Positions 1-9,631 are shown, counted from the stretch's first letter. The stretch: DNA of 64,000 bases from Chitinophagales bacterium (GCA_041392475.1 JAWKLZ010000001.1:2604001-2668000); one strand, 5' to 3'. Made by a program: numbers and translations. The notes: generated by a model from the sequence alone, not told the origin.

Positions 1-533
1 CCATCACTGCAAGCCACGACTACCGAACAGAACTGAACCGAGAAACGGGTTTGGCGACTTTCTACTTCAATGACATCCTACTACCCGACAGCACGACCAA
101 CGAAATTGAAAGTCATGGTTTTGTGACCTTTGGAATTGCCTCTTTGGAAGGAATAGAGGATAAAACAGAAGTCGAAAATACAGCTTCCATCTTCTTTGAC
201 TTCAATCCACCTATTATCACCAATACGGCTGTTTTGACTTTGCTGCAACAAGTCGAAACGGATATTGAAGTATTGGAAAATGGAGCTTCAATTCGTGTAT
301 TTCCGAATCCATTTTCGGATTTTACGACCATTGAAGTGGAGGGGTTGCCGCAAGGGAATTACCGATTGGAGTTGATGGATATTTTGGGGCGAAAAGTTCG
401 TGAATTGAAATCTATTGGAAATGGAGAGTGGAGGATTGAAAGAGGGAAATTGGAGAGTGGCGTGTATTTTTGGAGGATATTGGAGGAAGGGAATCAGGCT
501 GTTTTGGGGAGTGGGAAGGTGTTGGTGGAGTGA
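1..533 (+). CDS. C-terminal end of a secreted FG-GAP/T9SS protein (5' truncated by window edge)
   Basis: The reading frame is open from base 3 and enters the window inside a DUF7619-type domain, visible as ITASHDYRTELNRETG. It continues through the conserved FDFNPPIITNT end of that domain into a type A T9SS sorting tail (VFPNPFSDFTTIEV, MDILGRKV, ending GKVLVE). By analogy with the following paralogues the missing part should hold a signal peptide and 7 or 14 FG-GAP blades. The product would be exported by Sec, then secreted or surface-anchored by the type IX system. Its first ~250 bases differ from the gene at 18498-22085 by about one base, after which the two diverge, so it takes part in the sequence exchange seen across the array. 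Confidence 0.9.
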   Translation, partial: ITASHDYRTELNRETGLATFYFNDILLPDSTTNEIESHGFVTFGIASLEGIEDKTEVENTASIFFDFNPPIITNTAVLTLLQQVETDIEVLENGASIRVFPNPFSDFTTIEVEGLPQGNYRLELMDILGRKVRELKSIGNGEWRIERGKLESGVYFWRILEEGNQAVLGSGKVLVE

Positions 534-602
534 TAGGTGTTTACTTTTTTGAGTTTACTCGTTTTTAGAGTAGTTGCTAAATTTTTTAAAACCAAAATCA
601 AT

Positions 603-3600
603 ATGAAAAATAACATAATTCTTCTTGTATTATTATTAGTGAACTTAACAGCTTTTGCCCAATTCACCGAACAGTTAATTATGCCCACTATCCAAGCCCC
701 AAATTATACGCTTACAGAGGATATTGATGAAGATAGTGATATAGACGTTGTTGTTTGCACGTCCATAAATGAAAATACGATTATTTGGTTTGAAAATGAT
801 GGAGTCGGAAATTTTGAAGATTTTCATGTTTTATCCACAGATAGGGATGGGTTTTCAGCCTTGTATATGGAGGACATGAATGGAGACGAATTGAAGGACT
901 TGGTGGCTATTTCTAAGGATGGGAGAAAGGTCGTTTGGTTTGAAAACAGAAAAAACGGCAATTTTGGTTTGCAAAATACTATTGTAAAAGACATTCAAGA
1001 GCCTGAAAATATTTCCTTTGCAGATGTGGACAATGATGGCGACAAAGATGTTTTCCTTTTTTCAAATTTGGATAGAAATGTGGCTTTTGTGGTGAATGAT
1101 GGAATGGGGCATTTTGGAGAACTGCAAATTGTAGATGACTACTTTATCAGACCTATTTTTGGAGGAACTGCCGATTTCAATGGAGATGGAAAAATAGACA
1201 TAGTTATTACTGAGGGATATGGCCCTTTATTTTGGTATGAGAATTTAGGTAATCACCTTTTCAACGAAAAGCAAGTAGTAGGCAATGAAAACGAAGACAA
1301 TATATCGAAGGTGAAGCCTGCTGATTTGGACAAAGATGGAGACATGGACTTGGTCGCTATTTCAAGTGATAGTACACTTGTATTGTATGAAAACAATGGA
1401 GTGGGAGAATTTGAGACTCATACCATTGTCAGTGAATCTACAAAAAATTTGTGGGAAATAAACATAAGTGATATCAATGATGATGGATGGTTGGATATTC
1501 TATTTTCGAGCGATAATGAGATACCAAGAATATTCTATTTTGTGAATGATGTCAGTGGAGTTTATCAACATCAACAAACATTGCTCCCTGATAGCTATTG
1601 CCCTTCTATTATCTCAATGGCAGATATAGACGGAGACAATCGTTTAGACCTTGTGTATGTCAATCAAGGGAAAAGTAGAATAGATTGGCATTCTCAACAA
1701 CCAGACAATTCATTCGGTGACTGGCAGACGATAGGAAACCATTGTGATGTAATAAAAGATGTATTCAGTGCTGACTTCAATGGAGACAGCCGCCCAGACT
1801 TGGCATTTTGCGAAATCACCTTTACTTTTCCTGAATATACGCTAGAGGGCAGATTCAGTTGGTTGGTAAACAAGGAAAATAATAGCTTTGAAGAACAAAA
1901 AATTATCGCTGATAACAACGATGGTTTTAGAAACCTCACAGGGGGAGATTTTGATTTGGATGGAGACATAGACTTGGCGAGTGGCTCCTACAAAGGCATC
2001 ATTACTTGGTGGAAAAATGATGGAATGGGGAATTTTGAAGAACAGGCGCAAATAGACAGCTTGGAATCACAAATTGAGGATGAGGAAATATCCAATGATT
2101 TACAGGCAGTTGATTTGAATAAGGATGGTTATCTCGACATGGTAGCCAACACTCCTACATCTGGAGATTTATATTGGTACACGAATATGGGCAATGCCAC
2201 TTTCAGTCCTCGAAAGGTCATTGATGAAAATTTAGAAGGAACAGGAGAACTACACATTGCAGATATAAATGGGGATGGACAAGAGGATATTATCTATGCC
2301 CCCAACGAACAAAATCACATATATCTCTATCAATACAATAACGACAATACTTTCACCAAACAATCTATTCTTTCAAAAGACAGAGAAATACGGGCTTTGG
2401 AGGTAGAGGATTTTGATATGGATGGGTTTAAAGATATTGTAGTAAGCCATGAAAAAAACTCTTCAAGTAGTATAACCATCGTAGAATGGCACAAAAACGA
2501 TGGCTATGGTCAGTTTGGCTTGGGTAATGTCTTTGGAGAACAATTTTATTTGAGAACCAATCACATAGAGCTGGCAGATTTGGATGGAGATTCGGACAAC
2601 GATTTGATAATAGACAACGAAAGCCTTTTAGGAGTTCGTGATTCTGTCTATGTTTTTATCAATCAAGGAGACAATCATTTCACAAAGTTTGATTTGAATG
2701 GTCAATTCAATAATAAAATAAGTGCCTTTATAGATGTAGCCGACTTAGATGGTGATGCTACTTTTGAAATTCTACATGTTAACTACAAAACTATGACAGT
2801 CTATGGTGATTTCGACAATTTTGGAGTCATTCGAGGAAAAGCCTTTTTTGACCAAAACGAAAACGGTCTGTATGAGGAGGGAGAAGTAGGGTTTCAGAAC
2901 ATTCCCATCTCTTTGAATCCTTTGGGGCTGCAAACCTATTCCAACGAAAATGGCAGTTTTTATTTTTCGGTTGCTTCAGGTGACTATCAGCTGACTTCTG
3001 AAATGGGTACTTTGTGGGAACTCACCACACCTCCTTCTTATGCGTTTTCAATAGCAAATGGTGAAACCACAGAACCTTACCTGTTTGGCTTCAAACCCAC
3101 ACGAATCCTTCCCAGAGTAGAAACCCACACCAACAGTTCGCCAACTCGCTGCAATGCCGAAGCTACTTATTGGCTCAATTACTCCAATACAGGAACAACA
3201 GTTGCCAACGGAAAAATCACCTTAGAAATGGATGAATTGATGATGTATGAATCTGCCGATCCTGCACCTTCAATGATAGAAGGTACGCAATTGATTTGGA
3301 ACATTGCAGACTTGTACCCCAATCAGAAAGGTCAAATACAGCTCCAATTCCAAATGCCCAATGAAACCCACCTTGGCAAAACCCTCAAAACCCAAGCCAC
3401 TGTCCAACTTTTCAATAAAAACCAAGAACTCGTTTACTTCCAGACCAATCACTACAATAGCGAAGTCAGATGTGCTTATGACCCCAATGACAAACTCGTT
3501 CGCTCCAGTATCCTGGGGCAATCCCAATTTGCTCCTCTTGGTGACGAACTTCTCTACACGATTCGCTTTCAAAACACTGGAAACGATGTAGCCTTCCATG

Positions 3601-4187
3601 TCCGAATCGAAGACGTTTTGGACAAAAAACTGGATTGGACCACTTTTCATCCCATCACTGCAAGCCACGATTATCGCACTACTTTCGACAAAGAAACAGG
3701 TTTGGTGGTCTTTTATTTTGACGATATTATGTTGCTCGACAGCACGACAAACGAACCAGAAAGTCATGGCTTTGTGATGTTCGGAATTTCTCCTTTGTCC
3801 AATCTTGCAGTAGAAACAGAAATCGACAATACCGCTTCTATTTTCTTTGACTACAATCCGCCTATTATCACCAATACAATTGTCGTTAGTATGATTGAAG
3901 AACAAAAAGGAACAAATTTTGAAGGCTCAAACTCTAAACATCCCTACCTTATTGAGGTTTCTCCCAACCCTTTTTCAGTCTATTCGACCATTGAAGTAAT
4001 GGGACTTCCGCAAGGGAATTACCAATTGCAGGTGATGGATATTCTCGGTAGAAAGGTTCGGGAATTGAAGGTGGAGGATAGAAAAACGTATTTGGAGAGA
4101 GGAGGGTTGGAAAGTGGATTGTATTTGATTCAGATATTGGAAGAGAATGGGAGGATTTTGGGGAATGGGAAGGTGTTGGTGGAGTAA
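603..4187 (+). CDS. Secreted FG-GAP repeat protein with two predicted 7-bladed propellers and T9SS sorting domain
   Basis: About 1194 residues. I start at the ATG at 603 because a clear signal peptide follows (hydrophobic core, cleavage near AFA-Q, residue 19); the frame is open back to a GTG at 537. Fourteen DxDxDG motifs (from DIDEDSDIDVV to DLDGDATFEIL) recur at roughly 50-residue spacing to about residue 735, which fits two seven-bladed calcium-binding beta-propellers. An SdrD-B-like segment (DQNENGLYEEGE) follows near 740, a DUF7619-type domain from about 956 (CAYDPNDK) and a T9SS tail from about 1116 (VSPNPFS). Its closest relative in the window is 18498-22085, matching blade by blade. 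Ligand and role are unknown; adhesion or surface binding is inference only. Confidence 0.93.
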   Translation: MKNNIILLVLLLVNLTAFAQFTEQLIMPTIQAPNYTLTEDIDEDSDIDVVVCTSINENTIIWFENDGVGNFEDFHVLSTDRDGFSALYMEDMNGDELKDLVAISKDGRKVVWFENRKNGNFGLQNTIVKDIQEPENISFADVDNDGDKDVFLFSNLDRNVAFVVNDGMGHFGELQIVDDYFIRPIFGGTADFNGDGKIDIVITEGYGPLFWYENLGNHLFNEKQVVGNENEDNISKVKPADLDKDGDMDLVAISSDSTLVLYENNGVGEFETHTIVSESTKNLWEINISDINDDGWLDILFSSDNEIPRIFYFVNDVSGVYQHQQTLLPDSYCPSIISMADIDGDNRLDLVYVNQGKSRIDWHSQQPDNSFGDWQTIGNHCDVIKDVFSADFNGDSRPDLAFCEITFTFPEYTLEGRFSWLVNKENNSFEEQKIIADNNDGFRNLTGGDFDLDGDIDLASGSYKGIITWWKNDGMGNFEEQAQIDSLESQIEDEEISNDLQAVDLNKDGYLDMVANTPTSGDLYWYTNMGNATFSPRKVIDENLEGTGELHIADINGDGQEDIIYAPNEQNHIYLYQYNNDNTFTKQSILSKDREIRALEVEDFDMDGFKDIVVSHEKNSSSSITIVEWHKNDGYGQFGLGNVFGEQFYLRTNHIELADLDGDSDNDLIIDNESLLGVRDSVYVFINQGDNHFTKFDLNGQFNNKISAFIDVADLDGDATFEILHVNYKTMTVYGDFDNFGVIRGKAFFDQNENGLYEEGEVGFQNIPISLNPLGLQTYSNENGSFYFSVASGDYQLTSEMGTLWELTTPPSYAFSIANGETTEPYLFGFKPTRILPRVETHTNSSPTRCNAEATYWLNYSNTGTTVANGKITLEMDELMMYESADPAPSMIEGTQLIWNIADLYPNQKGQIQLQFQMPNETHLGKTLKTQATVQLFNKNQELVYFQTNHYNSEVRCAYDPNDKLVRSSILGQSQFAPLGDELLYTIRFQNTGNDVAFHVRIEDVLDKKLDWTTFHPITASHDYRTTFDKETGLVVFYFDDIMLLDSTTNEPESHGFVMFGISPLSNLAVETEIDNTASIFFDYNPPIITNTIVVSMIEEQKGTNFEGSNSKHPYLIEVSPNPFSVYSTIEVMGLPQGNYQLQVMDILGRKVRELKVEDRKTYLERGGLESGLYLIQILEENGRILGNGKVLVE

Positions 4188-4320
4188 AAAGGAGGTTTTT
4201 TGCATTAATAAAGCTTGATAAACGAGTTTTGTTTTCTTCTTTCAAAATACTGATATGCAAATATTTGTGTTTTTTTCTTATGAAAAATATACTCTAAATA
4301 CCCAAATAAGTGTTCAATAA

Positions 4321-4328
4321 TATATTTG
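4321..4328 (+). promoter_or_regulatory. Candidate -7 promoter box of the FG-GAP gene at 4422
   Basis: TATATTTG matches the Bacteroidota sigma-A -7 consensus TANNTTTG. It lies 93 bases before the ATG, and no good -33 element is visible. The predicted start of transcription falls just before the hairpin at 4336-4358. Confidence 0.4.
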
Positions 4329-4335
4329 TTTTTAT

Positions 4336-4358
4336 CTACAAAATGCATCATTTTGTAG
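4336..4358 (+). promoter_or_regulatory. Perfect inverted repeat in the leader of the 4422 gene
   Basis: CTACAAAATG and CATTTTGTAG form a perfect 10-bp stem with a 3-base loop (CAT), right after the candidate -7 box and about 64 bases before the ATG. No T-run follows on the + strand, so an ordinary terminator is unlikely. It could be an operator or a 5' stem that stabilises the transcript; the function is inference. Confidence 0.45.
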
Positions 4359-4421
4359 TAGGATATTGAGTGTTTTTTCGAAATTATAAACTCATTACTT
4401 AACTCTAATATTTATCTGAAA

Positions 4422-6914
4422 ATGAAAATAATTTTATTTTTTACAATCATCCAGTTTTTTACATTTACTACAGTTTTTGCCCAAACGGTATTCGGACCTC
4501 AACAAGTGATTTCTACTGATGGACATAATACTGTTTTTGTTCATACAGCCGATTTGAATGGAGATGGAAATTTGGATGTAATATCAGTCTCACTTTCAGG
4601 AGACCAGATTTACTGGTATGCAAATGATGGAAAGGGTAACTTTAGTGAAACAAAAATTATTTCCACCTATGTAGATGGGCCACGTTCAGTATATGCAGCA
4701 GATTTAGACAATGACGGGGACATGGATGTGCTTTCTGCTTCTACATGGGATAACAGAATTGCTTGGTTTGAAAATGACGGAGACGGTAATTTTAGCAATA
4801 TCAAAACTATTGCTATCTGTCCTGGTCCTGCAAGAGCAGTATCGGCAGCAGATTTAGATAAAGATGGTGATATGGATGTGCTTTCTGCCTTCTCTGATTC
4901 AGATGTACAGGTGGCATGGTATGAGAACGATGGTACTGGAGACTTTGGACATATTCTCCTCAATCGAAATGTAATTGCTACCACTACTTATCAAGCAAAT
5001 TGTGTTTATACAGCAGATTTAGATGGTGATGGGGATATAGATGTTTTATCGGTTTCAGTTAATACCGACAAGATTTTTTGGTATGAAAACGATGGAAAAG
5101 GGGTTTTTAATAATGAATATGTTGTTTCAACAGATGTAGAGGGACCCAATACTGCCTATCCAGCAGATTTAGACAATGATGGAGATATAGATATATTATC
5201 TTCTTCTTCAGATGATGATAAAATTGCATGGTATCCGAATGATGGGAATGGTAATTTTGGAAATCAAATTGTTATTTCCAAAGAAACAAATTATCCATCT
5301 ACAGTATATGCAGCAGATTTAGACAATGATGGCGACATGGATGTTCTTTCTATTTCTTATAATGTATTGGTTTGGTATGAAAATCAAGGAAGTGGTAGTT
5401 TTGGGAATCAAAATGTTATTTCTACTGAAATAGAAATAGGAAATTCAGTTTGTGCAGCAGATTTGGACGGAGATAAGGATTTAGATGTATTATCGGCTTC
5501 TTCTAATAATGGAGATAAAGTAGCTTGGTATGAAAATCTATTGAATAATACTAAAATAAGCAGTTTGGTTTTTCAAGATTCTAACGAAAATGGCTTGTAT
5601 GAAAACAATGAAAAACCTCTCAATAATCAAAAAATCTTCTTAGAACCTTCTGCTGATGCAGCTTTTACCAATCTTTCAGGCAATACCTGTTTTTTTGTAG
5701 AAAATGGAGATTACCAAATCTCATCTGAACCCAACACTCTTTGGGAACTCACCACCAATCCCGAAATATACGATATTACCGTCACCGAAAATTCCGAACT
5801 TCCGACCTACTACTTCGGCTTCAAACCCACTCGAATACTCCCAAGAGTAGTCCCCCACCTCAACAGTTCTTCCACACGCTGCAATACAGAAGTCTCTTAT
5901 TGGCTAAACTGCATCAATACGGGTACAACACTCGCTAATGGAACTATTACCCTCGAAGTGGACGAACTTATGGAATTCATTTCCTCCAATCCTGAACCAA
6001 ATTTGATTGAAGGTCGAAAACTCACTTGGAACATCACAGATTTACACCCCAGTTTTGAAAAATACATATCTCTTCAATTCCAAATACCCGACTTCAATTC
6101 AATAGGCGAAATCCTCGAAACCAAAGCCACCGTCCAACTCTTCAATGAAAGCCAAGAACTCGTTTCCTCCAAATCAACTGAATACGATTCTGAAGTTCGC
6201 TGCTCCTACGACCCCAACGACAAACTCGCTCGCTCCAATATCCTCGGTCAATCCGAATTTGCCTACATCGCAGACACCATCCTCTACACCGTCCGTTTCC
6301 AAAACACAGGAAACGACACCGCCTTCAATATCCGCATTGAAGACACCTTGGACAAAAAACTGGATTGGCCAACCTTTCACCCCATCACTGCAAGCCACGA
6401 TTACCGAACAGAACTGAACCGAGAAACAGGTTTGGCAACTTTCTACTTCAATGACATTCTACTGCCCGACAGCACAACCAATGAAGTCGAAAGTCATGGT
6501 TTTGTGACCTTTGGCATCGCTTCTTTGGAGGGAATTGAAGACAAAACAAAGGTCGAAAATACGGCTTCTATTTTCTTTGACTTCAATCCGCCTATTATCA
6601 CGAATACTCCCGTCCTTACTTTGCTGCAACAAGTCGAAACAGATATTGAAGTACTGGAAAATGGGGCTTCAATTCGTGTTTTTCCAAATCCTTTTTCGGA
6701 TTTTACGACCATTGAAGCGGAGGAATTGCCGCAAGGAAATTACCGATTGCAGGTGATGGATATTTTGGGGAGGAAAGTGATGGAATTGAAATCTATTGGA
6801 AATGAAGAGTGGAGGATTGAAAGAGGTGATTTAAAGAGTGGTGTGTATTTTTGGAGGATATTGGAGGAAGGGAATCAGGCTGTTTTGGGGAGTGGGAAGG
6901 TGTTGGTAGAGTGA
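4422..6914 (+). CDS. Secreted FG-GAP repeat protein, one predicted 7-bladed propeller, T9SS sorting domain
   Basis: 830 residues. The signal peptide is residues 1-20, with cleavage at VFA-Q. Seven DxDxDG motifs (DLNGDGNLDVIS to DLDGDKDLDVLS), each followed by a WYENDG-like strand, fill residues ~35-370. An SdrD-B-like linker (DSNENGLYENNEKPL) is near 380, the DUF7619-type domain starts at CSYDPNDK (594), and the T9SS tail runs from VFPNPFSDF (~750) to GKVLVE. It belongs to the same short subfamily as 9706-12183 and 15944-18424, which share the opening xLFGxxQxIST pattern. A 234-base spacer containing a -7 box and a hairpin precedes it, so unlike most members it probably has its own promoter. 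The function is unknown beyond secretion. Confidence 0.93.
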   Translation: MKIILFFTIIQFFTFTTVFAQTVFGPQQVISTDGHNTVFVHTADLNGDGNLDVISVSLSGDQIYWYANDGKGNFSETKIISTYVDGPRSVYAADLDNDGDMDVLSASTWDNRIAWFENDGDGNFSNIKTIAICPGPARAVSAADLDKDGDMDVLSAFSDSDVQVAWYENDGTGDFGHILLNRNVIATTTYQANCVYTADLDGDGDIDVLSVSVNTDKIFWYENDGKGVFNNEYVVSTDVEGPNTAYPADLDNDGDIDILSSSSDDDKIAWYPNDGNGNFGNQIVISKETNYPSTVYAADLDNDGDMDVLSISYNVLVWYENQGSGSFGNQNVISTEIEIGNSVCAADLDGDKDLDVLSASSNNGDKVAWYENLLNNTKISSLVFQDSNENGLYENNEKPLNNQKIFLEPSADAAFTNLSGNTCFFVENGDYQISSEPNTLWELTTNPEIYDITVTENSELPTYYFGFKPTRILPRVVPHLNSSSTRCNTEVSYWLNCINTGTTLANGTITLEVDELMEFISSNPEPNLIEGRKLTWNITDLHPSFEKYISLQFQIPDFNSIGEILETKATVQLFNESQELVSSKSTEYDSEVRCSYDPNDKLARSNILGQSEFAYIADTILYTVRFQNTGNDTAFNIRIEDTLDKKLDWPTFHPITASHDYRTELNRETGLATFYFNDILLPDSTTNEVESHGFVTFGIASLEGIEDKTKVENTASIFFDFNPPIITNTPVLTLLQQVETDIEVLENGASIRVFPNPFSDFTTIEAEELPQGNYRLQVMDILGRKVMELKSIGNEEWRIERGDLKSGVYFWRILEEGNQAVLGSGKVLVE

Positions 6915-7017
6915 GTGAATTTATAGACCTTTGTTTTTTGGGGTGATTTGGTAAATTAGAGAAAGGTAAAATTATGTTATTGATAGTTAGGTTAAAAAAT
7001 ACAATTTAAAATTTTAT

Positions 7018-9300
7018 ATGAAACATATAGTAGTACTCTTTTTAATTCTTACTTTAACAGAAGGATATGCTCAGTTTGAAAATCATATTATCAGTAATGA
7101 TGTAACGAACATATTTTTTGCACAGGGGATGGACATAGACAAAGATGGAGATTTAGATATTGTTGCAGCGTCAAGTACAGGTAAAATCGTATGGTATGAA
7201 AATTTTGGAGAGAATATTTTTGGAAGCAGTAAACTGATTTACAATGATGAATCTGGTTCTCATACGCCCAATGCCGCAGCAATTATGGACATAGATGAGG
7301 ATGGACAGGCAGATTTAGTAGTAGCTTTGGAGGAAGGTGATCCCATCATCTGGTATTCACCAGATAATCAAGGAAATATTGTACAGAAAGGATCTATTGA
7401 GGTTTCCCCTTTGTCAGTAGAAATCAATGAATTGAGACAAGCCGATTTAGACCAAGATGGAAATATGGATTTGCTCGCCATAGATAGGAGTGATCGAGTT
7501 ATATGGTATCGCAATTTATCTGATAATGAGTTTTCGTCAGGAGAAGTGTCCTTTGATTTCTTTTGGGGAATTCAAAAGACCGAACTGACAGATGTGAATC
7601 AAGATGGGAAACAAGATTTGATCATGTTTAATACTTGGGATGATGTAGTGCAATGGTTTGAAGGAAGAGGAGACGGAACTTTTACAGAACATCTACCTAT
7701 CGTTATGGATATGGGGGTCGAAATATACAGCATTGTAGTAGAAGATATTAATTCGGACGGCAGTAAAGACATACTTTATGCTGACGGTTTGGGTAATATC
7801 ATGGTTATTGAAAGTAATGGAGACGGCACCTGGCTTCCTCCGATTAGTATTTATCAGGCAGAACCTTTCAGTTTTGCCCTTATAGATATAGTAGATGTAA
7901 ATGGAGATGGACTAAATGATTTTATGTTGGATATAGACACCGAAATGTATATATCTTTTCAAATTGGCTTGTATAGCTTTTCTACTCCTCTTTATGTAAG
8001 TGACATTGACCAGGTTTATGATCATTTTTATATCGAAGATTTAGACCAAGATGGAGACGTAGATATTTTGAATTACAATAATTCTCTAAGTAGCTCCCTT
8101 GTTATATATGAAAACAAATTAAACTCTACGTATCAAATAATCAATGGTATGGTATTTATGGACTTGAATGAGAATGGAATTCGAGATGAGAACGAATTTG
8201 GGTTAGATAATCAAAAAGTGGCCTTAGGACCGAAACAAGGAATAGTTTTCACTAATCAACAAGGAGTATTTGGTTACTTAGTTCCAATAGAACAATATGG
8301 GCTGTCTGTTTTGCCCAAAGAAGATTGGTTTCAAACAAGTTCTCCAGAATTTTATCTTATAGACTTATACAGTGAAGCACCTGAAAATCCATATAATTTT
8401 GGGCTTTTGCCACTTCGTCCCTTCACAAAGGTTTGTCCTTTTATCAACAACACTCCTACGAGATGCAATACCATTTCCTCAACATGGCTGACCTATCGAA
8501 ATGTAGGTACAAGGACTGCAAGCGGACAAGTCATATTAGAAACCAATGGAAAGGCTGAGTTTTTAGAGGCAAATCCCCCTCCCGATGTAGAAGAAGAAAA
8601 CAAGTGGATTTGGAATTTTGAGAACCTACTGCCCAGTCAGCAAAATAGAATATCTCTTAAATTTCAAATGCCCGATGAAACCGAAATTGGAGCAATGATT
8701 CAAAATCTTGCAAGGGTTGATGTATTGAATGAGGAAGGAGAAACTATTTTTACAAAAACAGATGAAGTAGAATCGGAACTCCTCTGCTCCTACGACCCCA
8801 ACGACAAACTCGCTCGCTCCAATCTCCTCGGTCAGTCCGAATTTGCCTACATCTCCGACACCATCCTCTACACCGTCCGCTTTCAAAACACAGGAAACGA
8901 CACCGCCTTCAATATCCGCATTGAAGACGTTTTGGACAAAAAACTGGATTGGACAACCTTTCACCCCATCACTGCAAGCCACGACTACCGAACAGAACTG
9001 AACCGAGAAACGGGTTTGGCGACTTTCTACTTCAATGACATCCTACTACCCGACAGCACGACCAACGAAGTCGAAAGTCATGGTTTTGTGACCTTTGGAA
9101 TAGCTTCTTTGGCAAATGTGGGCGACAAAACAAAGGTCGAAAATACGGCTTCCATCTTCTTTGACTTCAATCCGCCTATTATCACGAATACTGCCGTCCT
9201 TACTTTGCTGCAACAAGTCGAAACGGATATTGAAGTATTGGAAAATGGAGCCTTCGATTCGTGTTTTTCCGAATCCTTTTTCGGATTTTACGACCATTGA
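7018..9300 (+). CDS. FG-GAP repeat protein, one predicted propeller; T9SS tail lost by frameshift
   Basis: 760 residues as read. The signal peptide is 1-18 (YA-Q). Seven FG-GAP motifs (DIDKDGDLDIVAAS to DLDQDGDVDILNYN) lie to about residue 350, followed by an SdrD-B-like part (LNENGIRDENEFGL) near 380 and the DUF7619-type domain from 590. Just after FDFNPPIITNTAVL the frame breaks: paralogues read GGAGCTTCAATTCG, here GGAGCCTTCGATTCG, i.e. one extra C at 9251-9252. The protein therefore ends with 16 unrelated residues instead of the sorting domain. The seven blades match blades 8-14 of the 12277 protein one by one. Without the tail the product should not be a T9SS substrate. A sequencing error cannot be excluded. 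Confidence 0.88.
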   Translation: MKHIVVLFLILTLTEGYAQFENHIISNDVTNIFFAQGMDIDKDGDLDIVAASSTGKIVWYENFGENIFGSSKLIYNDESGSHTPNAAAIMDIDEDGQADLVVALEEGDPIIWYSPDNQGNIVQKGSIEVSPLSVEINELRQADLDQDGNMDLLAIDRSDRVIWYRNLSDNEFSSGEVSFDFFWGIQKTELTDVNQDGKQDLIMFNTWDDVVQWFEGRGDGTFTEHLPIVMDMGVEIYSIVVEDINSDGSKDILYADGLGNIMVIESNGDGTWLPPISIYQAEPFSFALIDIVDVNGDGLNDFMLDIDTEMYISFQIGLYSFSTPLYVSDIDQVYDHFYIEDLDQDGDVDILNYNNSLSSSLVIYENKLNSTYQIINGMVFMDLNENGIRDENEFGLDNQKVALGPKQGIVFTNQQGVFGYLVPIEQYGLSVLPKEDWFQTSSPEFYLIDLYSEAPENPYNFGLLPLRPFTKVCPFINNTPTRCNTISSTWLTYRNVGTRTASGQVILETNGKAEFLEANPPPDVEEENKWIWNFENLLPSQQNRISLKFQMPDETEIGAMIQNLARVDVLNEEGETIFTKTDEVESELLCSYDPNDKLARSNLLGQSEFAYISDTILYTVRFQNTGNDTAFNIRIEDVLDKKLDWTTFHPITASHDYRTELNRETGLATFYFNDILLPDSTTNEVESHGFVTFGIASLANVGDKTKVENTASIFFDFNPPIITNTAVLTLLQQVETDIEVLENGAFDSCFSESFFGFYDH
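8785..9069 (+). repeat. 285-nt block identical to 21372-21656 (DUF7619-type coding segment)
   Basis: Reading base by base, this segment of the 7018 gene is identical over 285 bases to the matching segment of the 18498 gene, from the TGC of CSYDPNDK to the GAA of the TTNE motif. The upstream halves of the two genes are only distantly similar. Recent gene conversion or unequal crossover is the simplest explanation. Confidence 0.9.
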
Positions 9301-9499
9301 AGCGGAGGAATTGCCGCAAGGAAATTACCGATTGGAGGTGATGGATATTTTGGGGAGGAAAGTGAGGGAATTGAAGTCTATTGAAAATGGAAAGTGGAAG
9401 ATTGAAAGAGGGAAATTGGAGAGTGGCGTGTATTTTTGGAGGATATTGGAGGAAGGGAATCAGGCTGTTTTGGGGAGAGGGAAAGTGTTGGTGGAGTGA
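9251..9499 (+). pseudogene. Out-of-frame T9SS sorting domain belonging to the 7018 gene
   Basis: In the +1-shifted frame this stretch reads SIRVFPNPFSDFTTIEA, then MDILGRKVREL, and ends GKVLVE, a complete type A T9SS sorting tail. It has no start or signal peptide of its own and is the detached 3' end of the gene at 7018. Removing one C at 9251-9252 restores a single frame 7018-9499. Its last 127 bases are identical to the ends of the genes at 15944 and 18498, so the tail itself has not decayed. That fits a very recent mutation or a read error. Confidence 0.85.
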
Positions 9500-9503
9500 G
9501 AAT

Positions 9504-9529
9504 TCGCCGTCGTTTGAAAAACACGGCGA
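9504..9529 (+). terminator. Hairpin after the 7018 gene
   Basis: TCGCCGT and ACGGCGA form a 7-bp GC-rich stem with a 12-base loop, 5 bases after the out-of-frame stop. No U-run follows directly. The TTCGCCG motif recurs in the spacer after the 12277 gene, the closest relative of 7018. Confidence 0.4.
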
Positions 9530-9559
9530 CATTTGAACGGGCTTGGAGGATGAACTGAA

Positions 9560-9631
9560 CTGTATTTGATTCAGATATTGAAGGAAGATAGCAATGAGAT
9601 TTTGAGGAATGGGAAGGTATTGATAGAGTGA
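9560..9631 (+). pseudogene. Remnant of a lost paralogue: last 23 codons of a T9SS sorting tail
   Basis: From 9560 the frame reads LYLIQILKEDSNEILRNG, then KVLIE and TGA, which is the end of a sorting tail of the 603-type (LYLIQILEENGRILGNG in that gene). Upstream the match decays: GGCTTGGAG resembles the codons for GLES, but an in-frame TGA stands at 9551. No start or domain precedes it. It is followed by the same leader-like spacer found before the 603 and 18498 genes. This is best read as the scar of a deleted array member. Confidence 0.8.

Noticed and set aside
537..602. Earlier GTG start for the 603 gene
   Set aside because: It would add 22 residues before a good signal peptide and sits 3 bases after the previous stop. 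The ATG at 603 gives a normal signal sequence.
3270..3905. 211-codon open frame on the - strand inside the 603 gene, and similar ones at 6174-6398, 8626-8982, 15085-15387, 17582-17908 and 21312-21569
   Set aside because: They recur at the same place in each paralogue because they are the antisense frame of the DUF7619-type segment. They have no ribosome binding site, and their composition follows the sense gene.
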